A DNA stretch of 64,000 nucleotides from G963663315 sp963665165 (GCA_963665165.1 OY761989.1:2356001-2420000), one strand, 5' to 3'. Positions 34,786-43,371 are shown, counted from the first letter of the stretch. Numbers and translations: made by a program. The notes: generated from the letters alone by a model not told the origin.

Positions 34786-36473
34786 GCGTTCCCACAGCCG
34801 ACGCAAACCCTGGCCACCCAGGATCCGGGCCTGGGATCAGCTTCTGGGGGACAGGCGTCGCTTGCGTGGCGCTTGTCGCCCTGTTGCCACTGGCGGCCAT
34901 CATCTGGGTGGCCTTTTCACCAACAGAAAATATATGGCCCCACCTGGTCAGCACCTCACTGCCCGGCTATCTGTTGAATACCTTTGTTTTGATGACCGGC
35001 GTCGGGGTGTCGGTTTTTTTGACGGGGGTCACCACCGCCTGGCTGATCAGCGCCTATTCGTTTCCCGGTGACAAAATTTTCGAATGGATGTTGTTGCTGC
35101 CATTGGCTGTGCCTGCCTATGTGATCGCCTATCTTTATACGGATCTGCTCGAATTTGCCGGGCCGGTTCAAGGAGCGCTGAGAGGAATCTTCGGCTGGGA
35201 ACTCGCCAGGGATTACTGGTTTCCGAACGTGCGCAGCATGGGTGGCGCCATCATGCTGATGGGTCTGGTGCTTTACCCTTACGTTTACCTGATGGCGCGG
35301 TCTTCATTTCTCGAACAATCCCCTCACCTGTTCGATGCATGCCGCCTGATGGGCCGATCCCGTTTCAATACGTTTCTGTTTGTTTCCCTGCCCATCGCCA
35401 GGCCGGGTATCGCCATCGGCACCGCCCTGGCGCTGATGGAAACACTGAACGACTTCGGAACAGTGGATTATTTCGCCGTACATGCCCTGACCGCGGGCTT
35501 GTTCGATGTCTGGCTGAACATGAACAATCTGGGCGGGGCGGCCCAGATTGCACTGGTCATGCTTACTTTCGTGCTGATCCTGCTGGCTCTGGAACATGCC
35601 GGACGAAGCAGAATCCGGTTTTACCAGAATACCGGCAGATTCGTCCGCCGGGAAAATATCCCGTTACACGGCGTCTACAAATGGATTGCCTTTACCCTCT
35701 GCTTTCTGCCGGTCCTGGCCGGATTCCTGATCCCCTTCGCCATCCTGGTCAGCTACGGGGTACGGTATTTCGACCAGTCCTGGACTGCGGAGTTTCGTGA
35801 ATACGCATTCAACAGCCTGACCGTCTCCAGCATCGCCGCGGTCAGTTGCGCCGCCATTTCCATTTTGATTGTCTATTCCCGGAGAATCATCACCCCGTCC
35901 TGGCTCACTTCGTTTTCAAAAATCTCATCACTCGGATATGCGGTTCCCGGCTCGGTTCTGGCAGTGGGAATCGTCATTTCCCTGACCACGCTCGAGAACC
36001 GGGTGGATGGCCTTGCCAGATTGCATTTCGGCTTCTCGACCGGACTGATACTGACCGGCACCCTCTTCGCGCTGGTACTCACTTACATTATCCGTTTTCT
36101 CGCGATTTCCACAGGCAGCATCGAATCCAGTTTCTCCAAGGTTCCGGGGTCCATCGACATGGCTGCCCGCACCCTGGGCCACCCGCCCTTCAGAACCCTT
36201 CGCCTGTTTCACATTCCACTGGTCAAAAGCGGCATCTTTACCGCCATGCTGATCGTATTTGTCGATTGCATGAAGGAACTGCCAGCCACCCTGCTGCTGC
36301 GGCCTTTCAATTTTGAAACGCTTGCTACCCACGTGTACCTGTTCGCTTCGGACGAAATGATAGAATACAGCGCCCTGTCCGCGTTGATGATCGTCCTGGC
36401 CGGATTGATTCCAGTTGTTGTCTTGAGCAAAACAATTTCGTATTCTCAGTTGCTGAAACAAAAAGCCGACTGA
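34782..36473 (+). CDS. Ferric iron ABC transporter, fused two-domain permease (FbpB-like)
   Basis: A 563-residue inner-membrane protein with about twelve predicted helices in two BPD-permease halves. EAA-type loops are visible in ACRLMGRSRFNTFLFVSLPI (near residue 187) and in AARTLGHPPFRTLRLFHIPL (near 465), the fused arrangement of FbpB/ThiP-type iron and thiamine permeases. It overlaps the binding-protein gene by four bases and precedes the ATPase gene by 38 bases. The first residues have no signal peptide; the first helix starts near residue 26. Confidence 0.92.
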   Translation: MSVPTADANPGHPGSGPGISFWGTGVACVALVALLPLAAIIWVAFSPTENIWPHLVSTSLPGYLLNTFVLMTGVGVSVFLTGVTTAWLISAYSFPGDKIFEWMLLLPLAVPAYVIAYLYTDLLEFAGPVQGALRGIFGWELARDYWFPNVRSMGGAIMLMGLVLYPYVYLMARSSFLEQSPHLFDACRLMGRSRFNTFLFVSLPIARPGIAIGTALALMETLNDFGTVDYFAVHALTAGLFDVWLNMNNLGGAAQIALVMLTFVLILLALEHAGRSRIRFYQNTGRFVRRENIPLHGVYKWIAFTLCFLPVLAGFLIPFAILVSYGVRYFDQSWTAEFREYAFNSLTVSSIAAVSCAAISILIVYSRRIITPSWLTSFSKISSLGYAVPGSVLAVGIVISLTTLENRVDGLARLHFGFSTGLILTGTLFALVLTYIIRFLAISTGSIESSFSKVPGSIDMAARTLGHPPFRTLRLFHIPLVKSGIFTAMLIVFVDCMKELPATLLLRPFNFETLATHVYLFASDEMIEYSALSALMIVLAGLIPVVVLSKTISYSQLLKQKAD

Positions 36474-36511
36474 TTCTTGCTCCCGAACAACTCGATACCG
36501 CGTCCAGGTCC

Positions 36512-37600
36512 ATGCCATCCATCCTGAAAGTGGATAACATCAGTTGCCGATACGAAAATGAGAATGCGGTCAACCAGACTTCCTTCGACCTGGAAGAAGG
36601 CACACTGGCCTGCCTGCTCGGCCCGAGTGGCTGCGGGAAAACCACCGTATTAAGAGCGATTTCAGGTTTCCAGAAACTGACTGGCGGCTCGATCACTCTC
36701 AACGGAACCCGTATTTCCAGCGCCCGGCTCAATATTCCCCCCGAAAAAAGAAACATCAGCATGGTGTTCCAGGACTACGCCCTCTTTCCACACCTCACGG
36801 TGCAAAAAAATATCGAAGCGGGGCTGTATGGGAAAGAACCGTCATCCAGGAAAGCGGTCGTTGAAGAAATACTGGAATACGTCCACCTCTCCGACTACAG
36901 CCAGCGTTATCCTCATGAACTGTCAGGAGGGCAGCAACAGCGGGTAGCGCTGGCGCGGGCGCTGGCGCCAAAACCAGGGCTGCTGTTGATGGATGAACCT
37001 TTTTCCAATCTGGATTTTGAACTGCGTGAAAGCCTGGGGCAGGAAGTCCGGGACTTGTTGAAGGAGATCGGCGCCACCTGCATTCTGGTCACCCATGACC
37101 AACAGGACGCATTCACCTTTGGCGACATGGTCGGAGTCATGAACAAGGGCCGGATAGAACAATGGGGGACTCCCTATGATATTTACCATCGGCCTGAAAC
37201 CCGGTTTGTCGCGAACTTTGTCGGGGATGGCGTATTTCTGAATGGCGTCCTGGTATCCGATGGCAAAATCCAGTGTGAACTGTCACAGTACGGCGAACAG
37301 GACCTCACCGGTGACATATCGGATGACCGGATTCAACATGACCTGCAAGAAATCAAACCCGGCTCAGGAAAGGAAGTCCAGGTACTGATCCGGCCCGATG
37401 ACATCATTCACGACGACGACAGCCCCACAACGGCCAGGATCATCAAGAAAGCCTTCCGCGGGGAGAGCTACCTGTACACACTGGCATTACCGAGCGGCAC
37501 CCGGGTACTTACTCTCGTTCCATCCCATCATGACCACGATGTCGGAGAAAGCCTGGGCATCCAGCTGGACATCAGCCACCTGATTTATTTTGATCGTTGA
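36512..37600 (+). CDS. Ferric iron ABC transporter ATPase (FbpC-like)
   Basis: A 362-residue ATPase of the POTRA/FbpC class. Walker A GPSGCGKTTVLRAISG is near residue 38, the Q-loop MVFQDYALFPHLTV near 85, the signature LSGGQQQRVALARALA near 137, and Walker B LLLMDEPFSNLD near 158, with a C-terminal regulatory OB/TOBE-like region from about 240. With the upstream genes it forms a complete Fe(III) importer. It is convergent with the methyltransferase gene 22 bases away. Confidence 0.92.
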   Translation: MPSILKVDNISCRYENENAVNQTSFDLEEGTLACLLGPSGCGKTTVLRAISGFQKLTGGSITLNGTRISSARLNIPPEKRNISMVFQDYALFPHLTVQKNIEAGLYGKEPSSRKAVVEEILEYVHLSDYSQRYPHELSGGQQQRVALARALAPKPGLLLMDEPFSNLDFELRESLGQEVRDLLKEIGATCILVTHDQQDAFTFGDMVGVMNKGRIEQWGTPYDIYHRPETRFVANFVGDGVFLNGVLVSDGKIQCELSQYGEQDLTGDISDDRIQHDLQEIKPGSGKEVQVLIRPDDIIHDDDSPTTARIIKKAFRGESYLYTLALPSGTRVLTLVPSHHDHDVGESLGIQLDISHLIYFDR

Positions 37601-37622
37601 CCGACGTTCCGGGAACTGCCTT

Positions 37623-38447
37623 TCAGACGCGCCGGGACCGATAGGTATAGTAGTTGCATGAGGCGAAAAATCGCCGGTTGGCAATCAGTTCGGCCTGCCC
37701 GTTGACCCAGCGTTCCACCTCACCGGAACCCATCATATCGCCGCTCGCCACCATGGGCGCGTAAGTGTCGGCAAAGGACTTGAAGTAGCTGGCCTCCCCG
37801 ATTTCCGAAACGACCTCGGCAAGAGTATCCTCGATGTCAAAACCACTTTCCGGCAGCAACTTGATCAGGTCCCGCATGATCAGCGGATTCTGGAAGGTGG
37901 TCTCGGCGAGCGCGCGGTCCATACGCCGTCCGAGTTCCGGGTCGTCAGGAAACCCGTAGGTCAAAGACGAATAGTCGCCATCGAAAGCAACAAGCAATCC
38001 TCCCGGACGCAGGACCCGGGCGCACTCGTTGACAACCGATTGCGGGTCAACGACATGACTGATCACAGTGTGGGCAATGACCAGATCGAATTGTTCGTCT
38101 TCACTGTCAAGATCATGCGCATCGCCGACACGAAATTCGACCCGGTCCGCAATACCTGCATCGTCGGCGAAGCCGGACGCCGCATCAACGAACGCCGGAC
38201 TCTGATCGACACCGACAATATGGCCGCGGAAATTCGGTTTGTCCACCAGCGAGCGAATCATGGCCCCGGTTCCGCATCCCACCTCCAGTGTCAGTGAATC
38301 GTCGGAAAACTCCAGGGTATCGGCATAACGGTCGAACAGCCGGGTGAACACGGCATCCTGCGCACGGCTTTCCAGCCGGCTGATCAGGCGTCCGGCGGTT
38401 TCTTCATCCAGCGAATGGGATCGGCAATGCGGGTCTGCAACAGTCAT
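37623..38447 (-). CDS. Class I SAM-dependent methyltransferase
   Basis: About 274 residues with a Rossmann methyltransferase core: motif I LEVGCGTGAMIRSL near residue 55, VGVDQSPAFVDAA, FRVGDAHDLDSEDEQFDLVI, VVNECARVLRPGGLLVAFDG. The C-terminal third is helical and unlike common named families. The ATG at 38447 fits a family-like start; a 12-codon upstream extension is possible. The substrate is unknown and neither neighbour gives a clue. It probably forms its own transcription unit between two larger operons. Confidence 0.8.
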   Translation of the reverse strand: MTVADPHCRSHSLDEETAGRLISRLESRAQDAVFTRLFDRYADTLEFSDDSLTLEVGCGTGAMIRSLVDKPNFRGHIVGVDQSPAFVDAASGFADDAGIADRVEFRVGDAHDLDSEDEQFDLVIAHTVISHVVDPQSVVNECARVLRPGGLLVAFDGDYSSLTYGFPDDPELGRRMDRALAETTFQNPLIMRDLIKLLPESGFDIEDTLAEVVSEIGEASYFKSFADTYAPMVASGDMMGSGEVERWVNGQAELIANRRFFASCNYYTYRSRRV

Positions 38448-38542
38448 CAAAATAGCCTTTGTCCGGGCAATCCACTCTATCATAAGCGGTTGCCAACCGC
38501 CAGTTGAGCATCGACATCATCTGTCCGGGGCCGGATCGGCAG

Positions 38543-38809
38543 CTAGTGCTCACCGGGATACCAGAACGGTTCTCCTGTCTGTGCATCAATGAGCAGGATA
38601 ATGTAGTCAGGGTCGAACGCGCTTGGCTGAATATCGCAATGAAAAGTCACGGAATAGAATTTTCCGTACAGACCGATCATCGTGAGTTCCTCGTCCCTGT
38701 CCTTGAGTTCAACGCTGCGACCCGTGACGGCCACGGACAGCCCCGATGCCTGGTACTCCTCGTGCAAGTACTGTGTGGCGATGTCGAGCGCTTCAGATTC
38801 ACTAATCAT
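38543..38809 (-). CDS. Conserved-looking small protein of unknown function
   Basis: An 88-residue acidic protein, not recognised. It begins with a helix (ISESEALDIATQYLHEEYQA) and continues with predicted beta strands (LTMIGLYGKFYSVTFHCDI, DYIILLIDAQTGEPFWYP), a plan like small PepSY/immunity-type alpha-beta proteins, but no family can be claimed. It has no signal peptide or membrane segment. It lies 16 bases downstream of the GST gene and could be the last gene of the thiocyanate transcription unit. Confidence 0.6.
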   Translation of the reverse strand: MISESEALDIATQYLHEEYQASGLSVAVTGRSVELKDRDEELTMIGLYGKFYSVTFHCDIQPSAFDPDYIILLIDAQTGEPFWYPGEH

Positions 38810-38825
38810 GATTTACCTGGTGATG

Positions 38826-39428
38826 TTACATAATCCGGTAACCCGGCAAGGCTTCGATTTTCCTGAACCACTCCCTGATCGCCGGATAAGGCTCCAGTGA
38901 CAGGCCCGCGTCAGGGGCAAGCAGGCTGTACGGATAACACGCGATATCGGCAATCGTGGGATGGGCGTCCCCGGCCAGCCAGGCCGTTTGCGACAATTGC
39001 GATTCGAGCAGGTCAAGCGCGCCAGCGCCGATCTGACGGCACTCTTCAAGGTTACCGGTCTCAATGAGCCGGGTCGGGTTGTTCAGCGCAATGGACCGCC
39101 CCCGGGCCAGCCCGTAGCGCATCATACCCTGCTCGAAAGCCAGCCAGCGAGTCACCCTCGCCGCCGCCAATGCCTCCTCCGGGAACCAGCGCCGGTCGGC
39201 CCACTTCCTGGCCAGATACACCAGGATGGCAGCCGAATCCTGCAGCGCCAGCCCGTCATCGACGAGCGCCGGTACACAGCCTTCAGGATTGAGATCGAGA
39301 AACCAGGGCTCACGATGCTCTCCTTTGGACAGGTCAACCGTCACGGTCTCGTGCGGCCTGTCAATCAGCGAGAGAAACAACCGGATCTTGTAGCAATTGC
39401 CCGAGCGGGCAAAATCATACAGTTTCAT
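38826..39428 (-). CDS. Glutathione S-transferase family protein
   Basis: A 200-residue GST. The thioredoxin-like N-terminal domain starts KLYDFARSGNCYKIRLFLSL and includes the cis-Pro region GCVPALVDDGLALQDSAAIL; the helical C-terminal domain has HPTIADIACYPYSLLAPDAG, the usual N-capping box. The role could be detoxification or a thiol-transfer reaction. It overlaps the upstream 165-residue gene by four bases, so it belongs to that unit, which in turn lies below the sulfur genes. A link to sulfur metabolism is inference from position. Confidence 0.88.
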   Translation of the reverse strand: MKLYDFARSGNCYKIRLFLSLIDRPHETVTVDLSKGEHREPWFLDLNPEGCVPALVDDGLALQDSAAILVYLARKWADRRWFPEEALAAARVTRWLAFEQGMMRYGLARGRSIALNNPTRLIETGNLEECRQIGAGALDLLESQLSQTAWLAGDAHPTIADIACYPYSLLAPDAGLSLEPYPAIREWFRKIEALPGYRIM

Positions 39429-39922
39429 GGGCGGACTCCGGAACCGGTGTACCGTGAAGCCCGCGGCAAGCTGTCCGCGAGTCGGCGCCGCGCCTGGTCC
39501 AGCATTTGCGCCGCCTCCTCAGGAACCTGTTCACAGTCCGGGCCATAGCATCCGATAAACTCGTCGTACAGACCCTGTTCGAACAGACGCTTCGAGGCTT
39601 CGATACCCTGATCGCGAATCTGCAGGATTTCCGCCCGCCGTTGCGCCTCCCGGTCGAGGGCGCCCGGATTAAAATCCATTTTGATTTCCATGCCGGTCAA
39701 CAGGGTGAACAGCAATCTCGCCTCCGCCCAGTGACTGGAAAAGTCATCCTTTGCAAACTGATGGACCTCAATCGTACCGCCGGCGTGTTCCGCTTCGATA
39801 AAAGGAGCGCGAAGCAACGGTTTGCTGACGCGTATCGAACGCAGTGGAGACCGGCGGTCCGTATCCAGCATCAAAGCGCCGATAATTGGATTGTCACCGA
39901 AAAATTCGTATACATGAATCAT
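39425..39922 (-). CDS. Uncharacterised 165-residue protein
   Basis: Not recognised. It is soluble and without a signal peptide: a beta-rich first third (IHVYEFFGDNPIIGALML, then GTIEVHQFAKDDFSSH), a helical middle (WAEARLLFTLLTGMEIKM) and a charged helical C-terminal half with two cysteines close together (IGCYGPDCEQVPEEAAQML) that could be redox-active or bind a metal. It lies 55 bases below the DUF1641 gene and overlaps GST by four bases. Function unknown; its placement makes it a candidate accessory protein of the sulfur module. Confidence 0.65.
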   Translation of the reverse strand: MIHVYEFFGDNPIIGALMLDTDRRSPLRSIRVSKPLLRAPFIEAEHAGGTIEVHQFAKDDFSSHWAEARLLFTLLTGMEIKMDFNPGALDREAQRRAEILQIRDQGIEASKRLFEQGLYDEFIGCYGPDCEQVPEEAAQMLDQARRRLADSLPRASRYTGSGVRP

Positions 39923-39977
39923 GACTGGCAGCTACCGTAGCGATCCGATACCGCCTTGTTCCATCCCTGTCAGTCGG

Positions 39978-40382
39978 CTATTTACGTATACCCGGCCCCA
40001 GGTGCTTACCCAGCGTGGCAAGTATACGCAGGCCTTCCTGCGTGCCTGGATCGTTCAATTGCCTGATCAGGTTGCCGAGCCCTCCTTTTGCCGGCTCCGC
40101 AGAAGACAATTCGACACTGGTCTTGCTGAGCGCGTCCGAAAGGCTTTTCAGCAATGCCTGGTTCTCTGGCCGGTCCAGATTTTGCAGCAACCGGACAAGG
40201 GCCTGGTTGCGGGTCAGGCGATCCAGCAACACGATACCCTCGGAAAACGCCGAAGCCATTCTGGCGACCATGCCATCGTCCAGCGCATCCTTGGCCGCGG
40301 CGATGACGGTACCGATTTCGGCCAATCCTTCCAGGCTCTTTTCCAGGCTGTTGCTATTCTCGTTTTCCGGTCCGGAGGTCAT
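39978..40382 (-). CDS. DUF1641 protein
   Basis: A 134-residue, mostly helical soluble protein with the DUF1641 pattern near the C-terminus (NLIRQLNDPGTQEGLRILAT, then LGKHLG). DUF1641 proteins are repeatedly found beside sulfide:quinone oxidoreductase-like flavoproteins and have no proven biochemical function. Here it lies 12 bases downstream of exactly such a gene. It contains no Cys, so it is unlikely to carry sulfur itself and may be an assembly or scaffolding partner. Confidence 0.75.
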   Translation of the reverse strand: MTSGPENENSNSLEKSLEGLAEIGTVIAAAKDALDDGMVARMASAFSEGIVLLDRLTRNQALVRLLQNLDRPENQALLKSLSDALSKTSVELSSAEPAKGGLGNLIRQLNDPGTQEGLRILATLGKHLGPGIRK

Positions 40383-40394
40383 CGATTATCCGCC

Positions 40395-41528
40395 TTACAG
40401 TAGTCCGCGGACACTGGTCCAGTACATCTTGTTGTAACTGACCTTGAACCAGTGCATGGATTTGTTCGGTTCTTTCAGGTCGGGCGGGAAATCATAGTTG
40501 AACATTGCGTAGGTTGCCTTGTCGTGACCGGCTTCGATAAAGCAATACACCTTGCCGTCGTATTCTGTAACCGGTGTGCCTATCTTGATCCTCGAAGCGA
40601 TATTCTCGGCAATGACTTCAGCCTGGAAGTGGGCTGCCGACCCGGTCTTGCTGACCGGAAGATCGGTGGTATCACCTACCACATAGACATTGTCATGGCC
40701 ATCCATCGTCAACTTGTGCCGGTCGGTTGGTATCCAGCCATCCTGCCCAAGATCACTGTTGATCACGGCCTCAACCCCGTTATGTTCGGGAATCGAGATC
40801 AGCAGATCGTACTGGTATTCGGTGCCTTCAAGGCTCTTGACGATCTTGTTTTCGACATCGACTTCCTCGACGTTGAACAGGGTTTCGTACTCTACACCCA
40901 TGCGCCGGAACTCGGGCTCCGCCCAGGCCGCCACATTTTCGATACTGTGAATCCGGTTGATCGGATAATGGTACTTGATTTCAACCTTGTCGCGAATGCC
41001 GCGAGACTTGAAATAATCGTGCAGTGAAAAAGTCACCTCCACCGGTGCAATAGGGCACTTGTGAGGCACACCAACGATGGTGGCGACCCTTCCGCCCTTG
41101 AATTCCCGCAGGGCCTTGAACATCTTGATCGCCCCTTCCTCGGTGTAAAAGGTTTCGGCGCCCTCGTTAAGGCCGGGAATGTTCTTCGGCATGATGCGCG
41201 AACCGGTTGCGATAACGAGCAGGTCGTAATCATGAACCTGGCCACTCGCCGTCGTCACCCGGTTGTTGCCAGGATCGAAATTCCCAACCGGATCGACATG
41301 AAACTCTATGGAACTTTCAAGCAGGCTCGCCTGGTCCCGATACAGTTCATCCGGCATCATCTGCCCGAAGGCAACGTACAGCAGGCCGGGTTGATACATG
41401 TGGCGGTCGGAAGCCGACAGCATTGTGATACTCGCTCTGCCTGCGTTTATTTCCGACGCCAGACGCCGGGCGACATTGTTGGCGATGATCGTACCACCGG
41501 TGCCGCCACCCACTACCAGAATTTTCAT
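40395..41528 (-). CDS. SQR-like FAD-dependent oxidoreductase
   Basis: A 377-residue flavoprotein: FAD-binding VVGGGTGGTIIANNVA at residues 5-20, the second dinucleotide region DLLVIATGSRIMP near 102, and VYVVGDTTDLPVSKTGSAAH near 281. Only two cysteines are present, Cys158 (PHKCPIAPVE) and Cys329 (VYCFIEAG); these correspond to the pair that forms the redox-active bridge in several sulfide:quinone oxidoreductases. It most likely oxidises sulfide to sulfane sulfur and passes electrons to quinone at the inner membrane. FCSD-type or other polysulfide enzymes are possible alternatives. The adjacent tusA, dsrE and DUF1641 genes support sulfur chemistry. Confidence 0.82.
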   Translation of the reverse strand: MKILVVGGGTGGTIIANNVARRLASEINAGRASITMLSASDRHMYQPGLLYVAFGQMMPDELYRDQASLLESSIEFHVDPVGNFDPGNNRVTTASGQVHDYDLLVIATGSRIMPKNIPGLNEGAETFYTEEGAIKMFKALREFKGGRVATIVGVPHKCPIAPVEVTFSLHDYFKSRGIRDKVEIKYHYPINRIHSIENVAAWAEPEFRRMGVEYETLFNVEEVDVENKIVKSLEGTEYQYDLLISIPEHNGVEAVINSDLGQDGWIPTDRHKLTMDGHDNVYVVGDTTDLPVSKTGSAAHFQAEVIAENIASRIKIGTPVTEYDGKVYCFIEAGHDKATYAMFNYDFPPDLKEPNKSMHWFKVSYNKMYWTSVRGLL

Positions 41529-41568
41529 TTCAATTTTCCGTCTTTCAGCACAGTGAACCGGAACGGGG

Positions 41569-41799
41569 TCACTTGACCTTTTTCACCGTGACGTGCCAGA
41601 CATCATCAATTTGCTCCGAGCTCAAAAGTTCATGGCCGATCTTGGCGACCCACTCGGGAACGTCGTTAGCGGTGCCGCTGTCGGTTGACAACAGTTCGAG
41701 TGTGTCACCGACCTCCGCCTGTTTCACGTGCCGGATCAATTCCATCAACGGGCCCGGACAATACGTATTCTTTGCGTCAATGACTCTATGCTCACTCAT
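41569..41799 (-). CDS. tusA: TusA-family sulfur carrier
   Basis: A 76-residue protein with the family motif DAKNTYCPGPLMELIRHV; Cys14 is the persulfide-carrying residue. In sulfur oxidisers TusA moves sulfane sulfur between enzymes in the cytoplasm. It lies between the DsrE-like gene and the SQR-like flavoprotein, so it is likely a dedicated carrier for this module and not the housekeeping tRNA thiolation TusA. The gaps to its neighbours are 30 and 40 bases. Confidence 0.92.
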   Translation of the reverse strand: MSEHRVIDAKNTYCPGPLMELIRHVKQAEVGDTLELLSTDSGTANDVPEWVAKIGHELLSSEQIDDVWHVTVKKVK

Positions 41800-41829
41800 A
41801 TCATCCTCCCTTATGCAGATATTCTAGCA

Positions 41830-42222
41830 TCAAAAAGTTATAATTTGCGCTCCCTCCGCATCGCTCAGGAACTTGGTCAAGCCGGTCGACGGGCCGAACT
41901 CACCCATCAAATCGCCGTCCTTCAATTCCAGCAGGTCCATCGCCATCGAACAGGGAAGCAGGGCCGCATCACCCAGCTCTGCCGCCTGTTGGAACAGATC
42001 CCGAAAGGAAGGCACACCTTCACGACAGAGGACAGTGGAACCGAATTCGCCCTGGGCCGGGACAACCTCCTCATTGCCCCGGATGAAGTACTTCATCGCG
42101 TTCATGGAAAAGAAGACCGTGACTTCATCTCCCGATGCGGCTCCAACCGAGGCCACCATAGCCGCCATCTGCAGCTTTTCGTGTTCGCCCGACAAACAGA
42201 TGATACTGATCTTGTTGGTCAT
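41830..42222 (-). CDS. DsrE/DsrF-like (DsrE2-type) sulfurtransferase family protein
   Basis: About 130 residues starting at the ATG at 42222 (TNKISIICLSGEHEKLQMAA); the frame is open 16 codons further upstream without conservation. The fold pattern, a GDEVTVFFSMNAM strand-helix, the FRDLFQQAAELGDAALLPC segment and the Cys before SMAMDLL match the DsrE superfamily, in which this Cys carries sulfur. DsrE-type proteins exchange persulfide with TusA, which is encoded next door. Membrane-anchored DsrE2 proteins have helices; none is obvious here apart from a weak hydrophobic segment near residue 22. Confidence 0.82.
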   Translation of the reverse strand: MTNKISIICLSGEHEKLQMAAMVASVGAASGDEVTVFFSMNAMKYFIRGNEEVVPAQGEFGSTVLCREGVPSFRDLFQQAAELGDAALLPCSMAMDLLELKDGDLMGEFGPSTGLTKFLSDAEGAQIITF

Positions 42223-42276
42223 TCTGGCTCCTTGAGGATCAAGCCGGGGCCGGCGGCTACCAGCGATCAACGGCTA

Positions 42277-42462
42277 CTAATGGCAAGGGAAGCCCTGTGA
42301 ATGACGGGCATCATGGGCAGCGCTGTGCGCGGCTCCCATATTCGAAAACCCGGCTCCGTACAGAATGACTGAACCCAGGATCAGCGCCGCTACCAGTTGA
42401 GCCAGCACACGAGCGCCGACAGTCGGTGCGCTAATTGCCGTAGTCGTTGCTAAAGTATTCAT
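42277..42462 (-). CDS. cbtB: CbtB-like cobalt transport small subunit
   Basis: A 61-residue protein with one transmembrane helix (about residues 18-37, VLAQLVAALILGSVILYGAG) and a His-rich C-terminus, HSAAHDARHSQGFPCH. This pairing of a single helix with that C-terminal His/Cys cluster is characteristic of CbtB, the small partner in CbtAB cobalt uptake. No cbtA is present in the window. It lies within a cluster encoding a cobalt-dependent hydrolase, so cobalt binding or delivery for that enzyme is the obvious hypothesis. CbtB is usually linked to cobalamin riboswitches; none is visible upstream. Confidence 0.82.
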   Translation of the reverse strand: MNTLATTTAISAPTVGARVLAQLVAALILGSVILYGAGFSNMGAAHSAAHDARHSQGFPCH

Positions 42463-42522
42463 TTTGTTTTTCTCCTCGTTAACTCGTTAGTATGATTGGA
42501 TAATTAAAAAAAACAGACGCCG

Positions 42523-43332
42523 TCAGGCTTCATCCCCCCTGTGCCAGCTGAACCGCTTGATAGCCAACACACAGGAACTGTCCAGAATGTAGCCGATGAC
42601 ACCGATTGTCAGCACCATCGCGGTCAGATGGTTGTAGGACAGCGTTTCACGCGCATCCGCGATCGAATAGCCGAGACCCGAAGTTACGCCGAGAAACTCT
42701 GCCGGAACCAATACGATCCAGGCGACTCCGAGGGCGGCGCGAATTCCCGTCAACATATCGAACGTGATCGCCGGAATGATGATCAGCGTCAGACGGTGCC
42801 AGGGGTTGGCGCCCAGGTTTCTGGCAACTTTGAACCAGGCCGGATCCACCTTCGCCAGGCCGGCTGCGGTTGCGAAAGCAACCGGCCAGACCGCAGCTAC
42901 CGCAATCAGGAATATGATCGCCTGGTTCCAGGTCACGAAAACGATGACGGCAATCGGTTCCCAGGACAGCGGGCTGATCATGCGCAGCAACTGGAATGGT
43001 GAATTACTCAGTTCACGAAACGTGCGGCTGCGACCCAGCAGAATGCCGATCGGAATACCGCAGCCAGTGGCGATCAACAACCCGATACCGAGCCGATAGC
43101 CACTGGATTTGATCGCATCCGGTATCGTTCCATCGCCCCAGAGCACAGGAAAAGCCTGGAAGGTCGGAATTGGCCCGAAGTCCGAAAAATGGGTGGTGTC
43201 GGGATTCAGGTAGATCAGGTAACCGCCCAGCCACCAGAGCACAAACAGGATCAGCAGTCCGGCCACCCAGTTAAACAACTTGAGGCTGTACTTTTTGATC
43301 CAGAACCGAGGCTGGCTCGGATCCATGCTCAT
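42523..43332 (-). CDS. NitT/TauT-family ABC transporter permease
   Basis: A 269-residue inner-membrane protein with six predicted helices. The first is at about residues 20-40 (WVAGLLILFVLWWLGGYLIY), and the EAA loop follows as KVARNLGANPWHRLTLIIIPA near residue 176, where the ATPase docks. It belongs to the SsuC/TauC/NrtB group that imports small anions (taurine, sulfonates, nitrate, cyanate, bicarbonate). It lies downstream of its binding protein and ATPase in the thiocyanate cluster, so thiocyanate or a related small anion is the likely substrate; that is inference from position. Confidence 0.88.
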   Translation of the reverse strand: MSMDPSQPRFWIKKYSLKLFNWVAGLLILFVLWWLGGYLIYLNPDTTHFSDFGPIPTFQAFPVLWGDGTIPDAIKSSGYRLGIGLLIATGCGIPIGILLGRSRTFRELSNSPFQLLRMISPLSWEPIAVIVFVTWNQAIIFLIAVAAVWPVAFATAAGLAKVDPAWFKVARNLGANPWHRLTLIIIPAITFDMLTGIRAALGVAWIVLVPAEFLGVTSGLGYSIADARETLSYNHLTAMVLTIGVIGYILDSSCVLAIKRFSWHRGDEA

Positions 43333-43371
43333 ATCCTGATTCCGGCTCTGTACGGACGCAATCCGGCAGTC

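Noticed and set aside
42223..42530. Cobalamin riboswitch upstream of the cbtB-like gene
   Set aside because: The gaps around cbtB are about 50-60 bases, too short for the riboswitch, and no B12 box was seen; none was seen upstream of scnB either.
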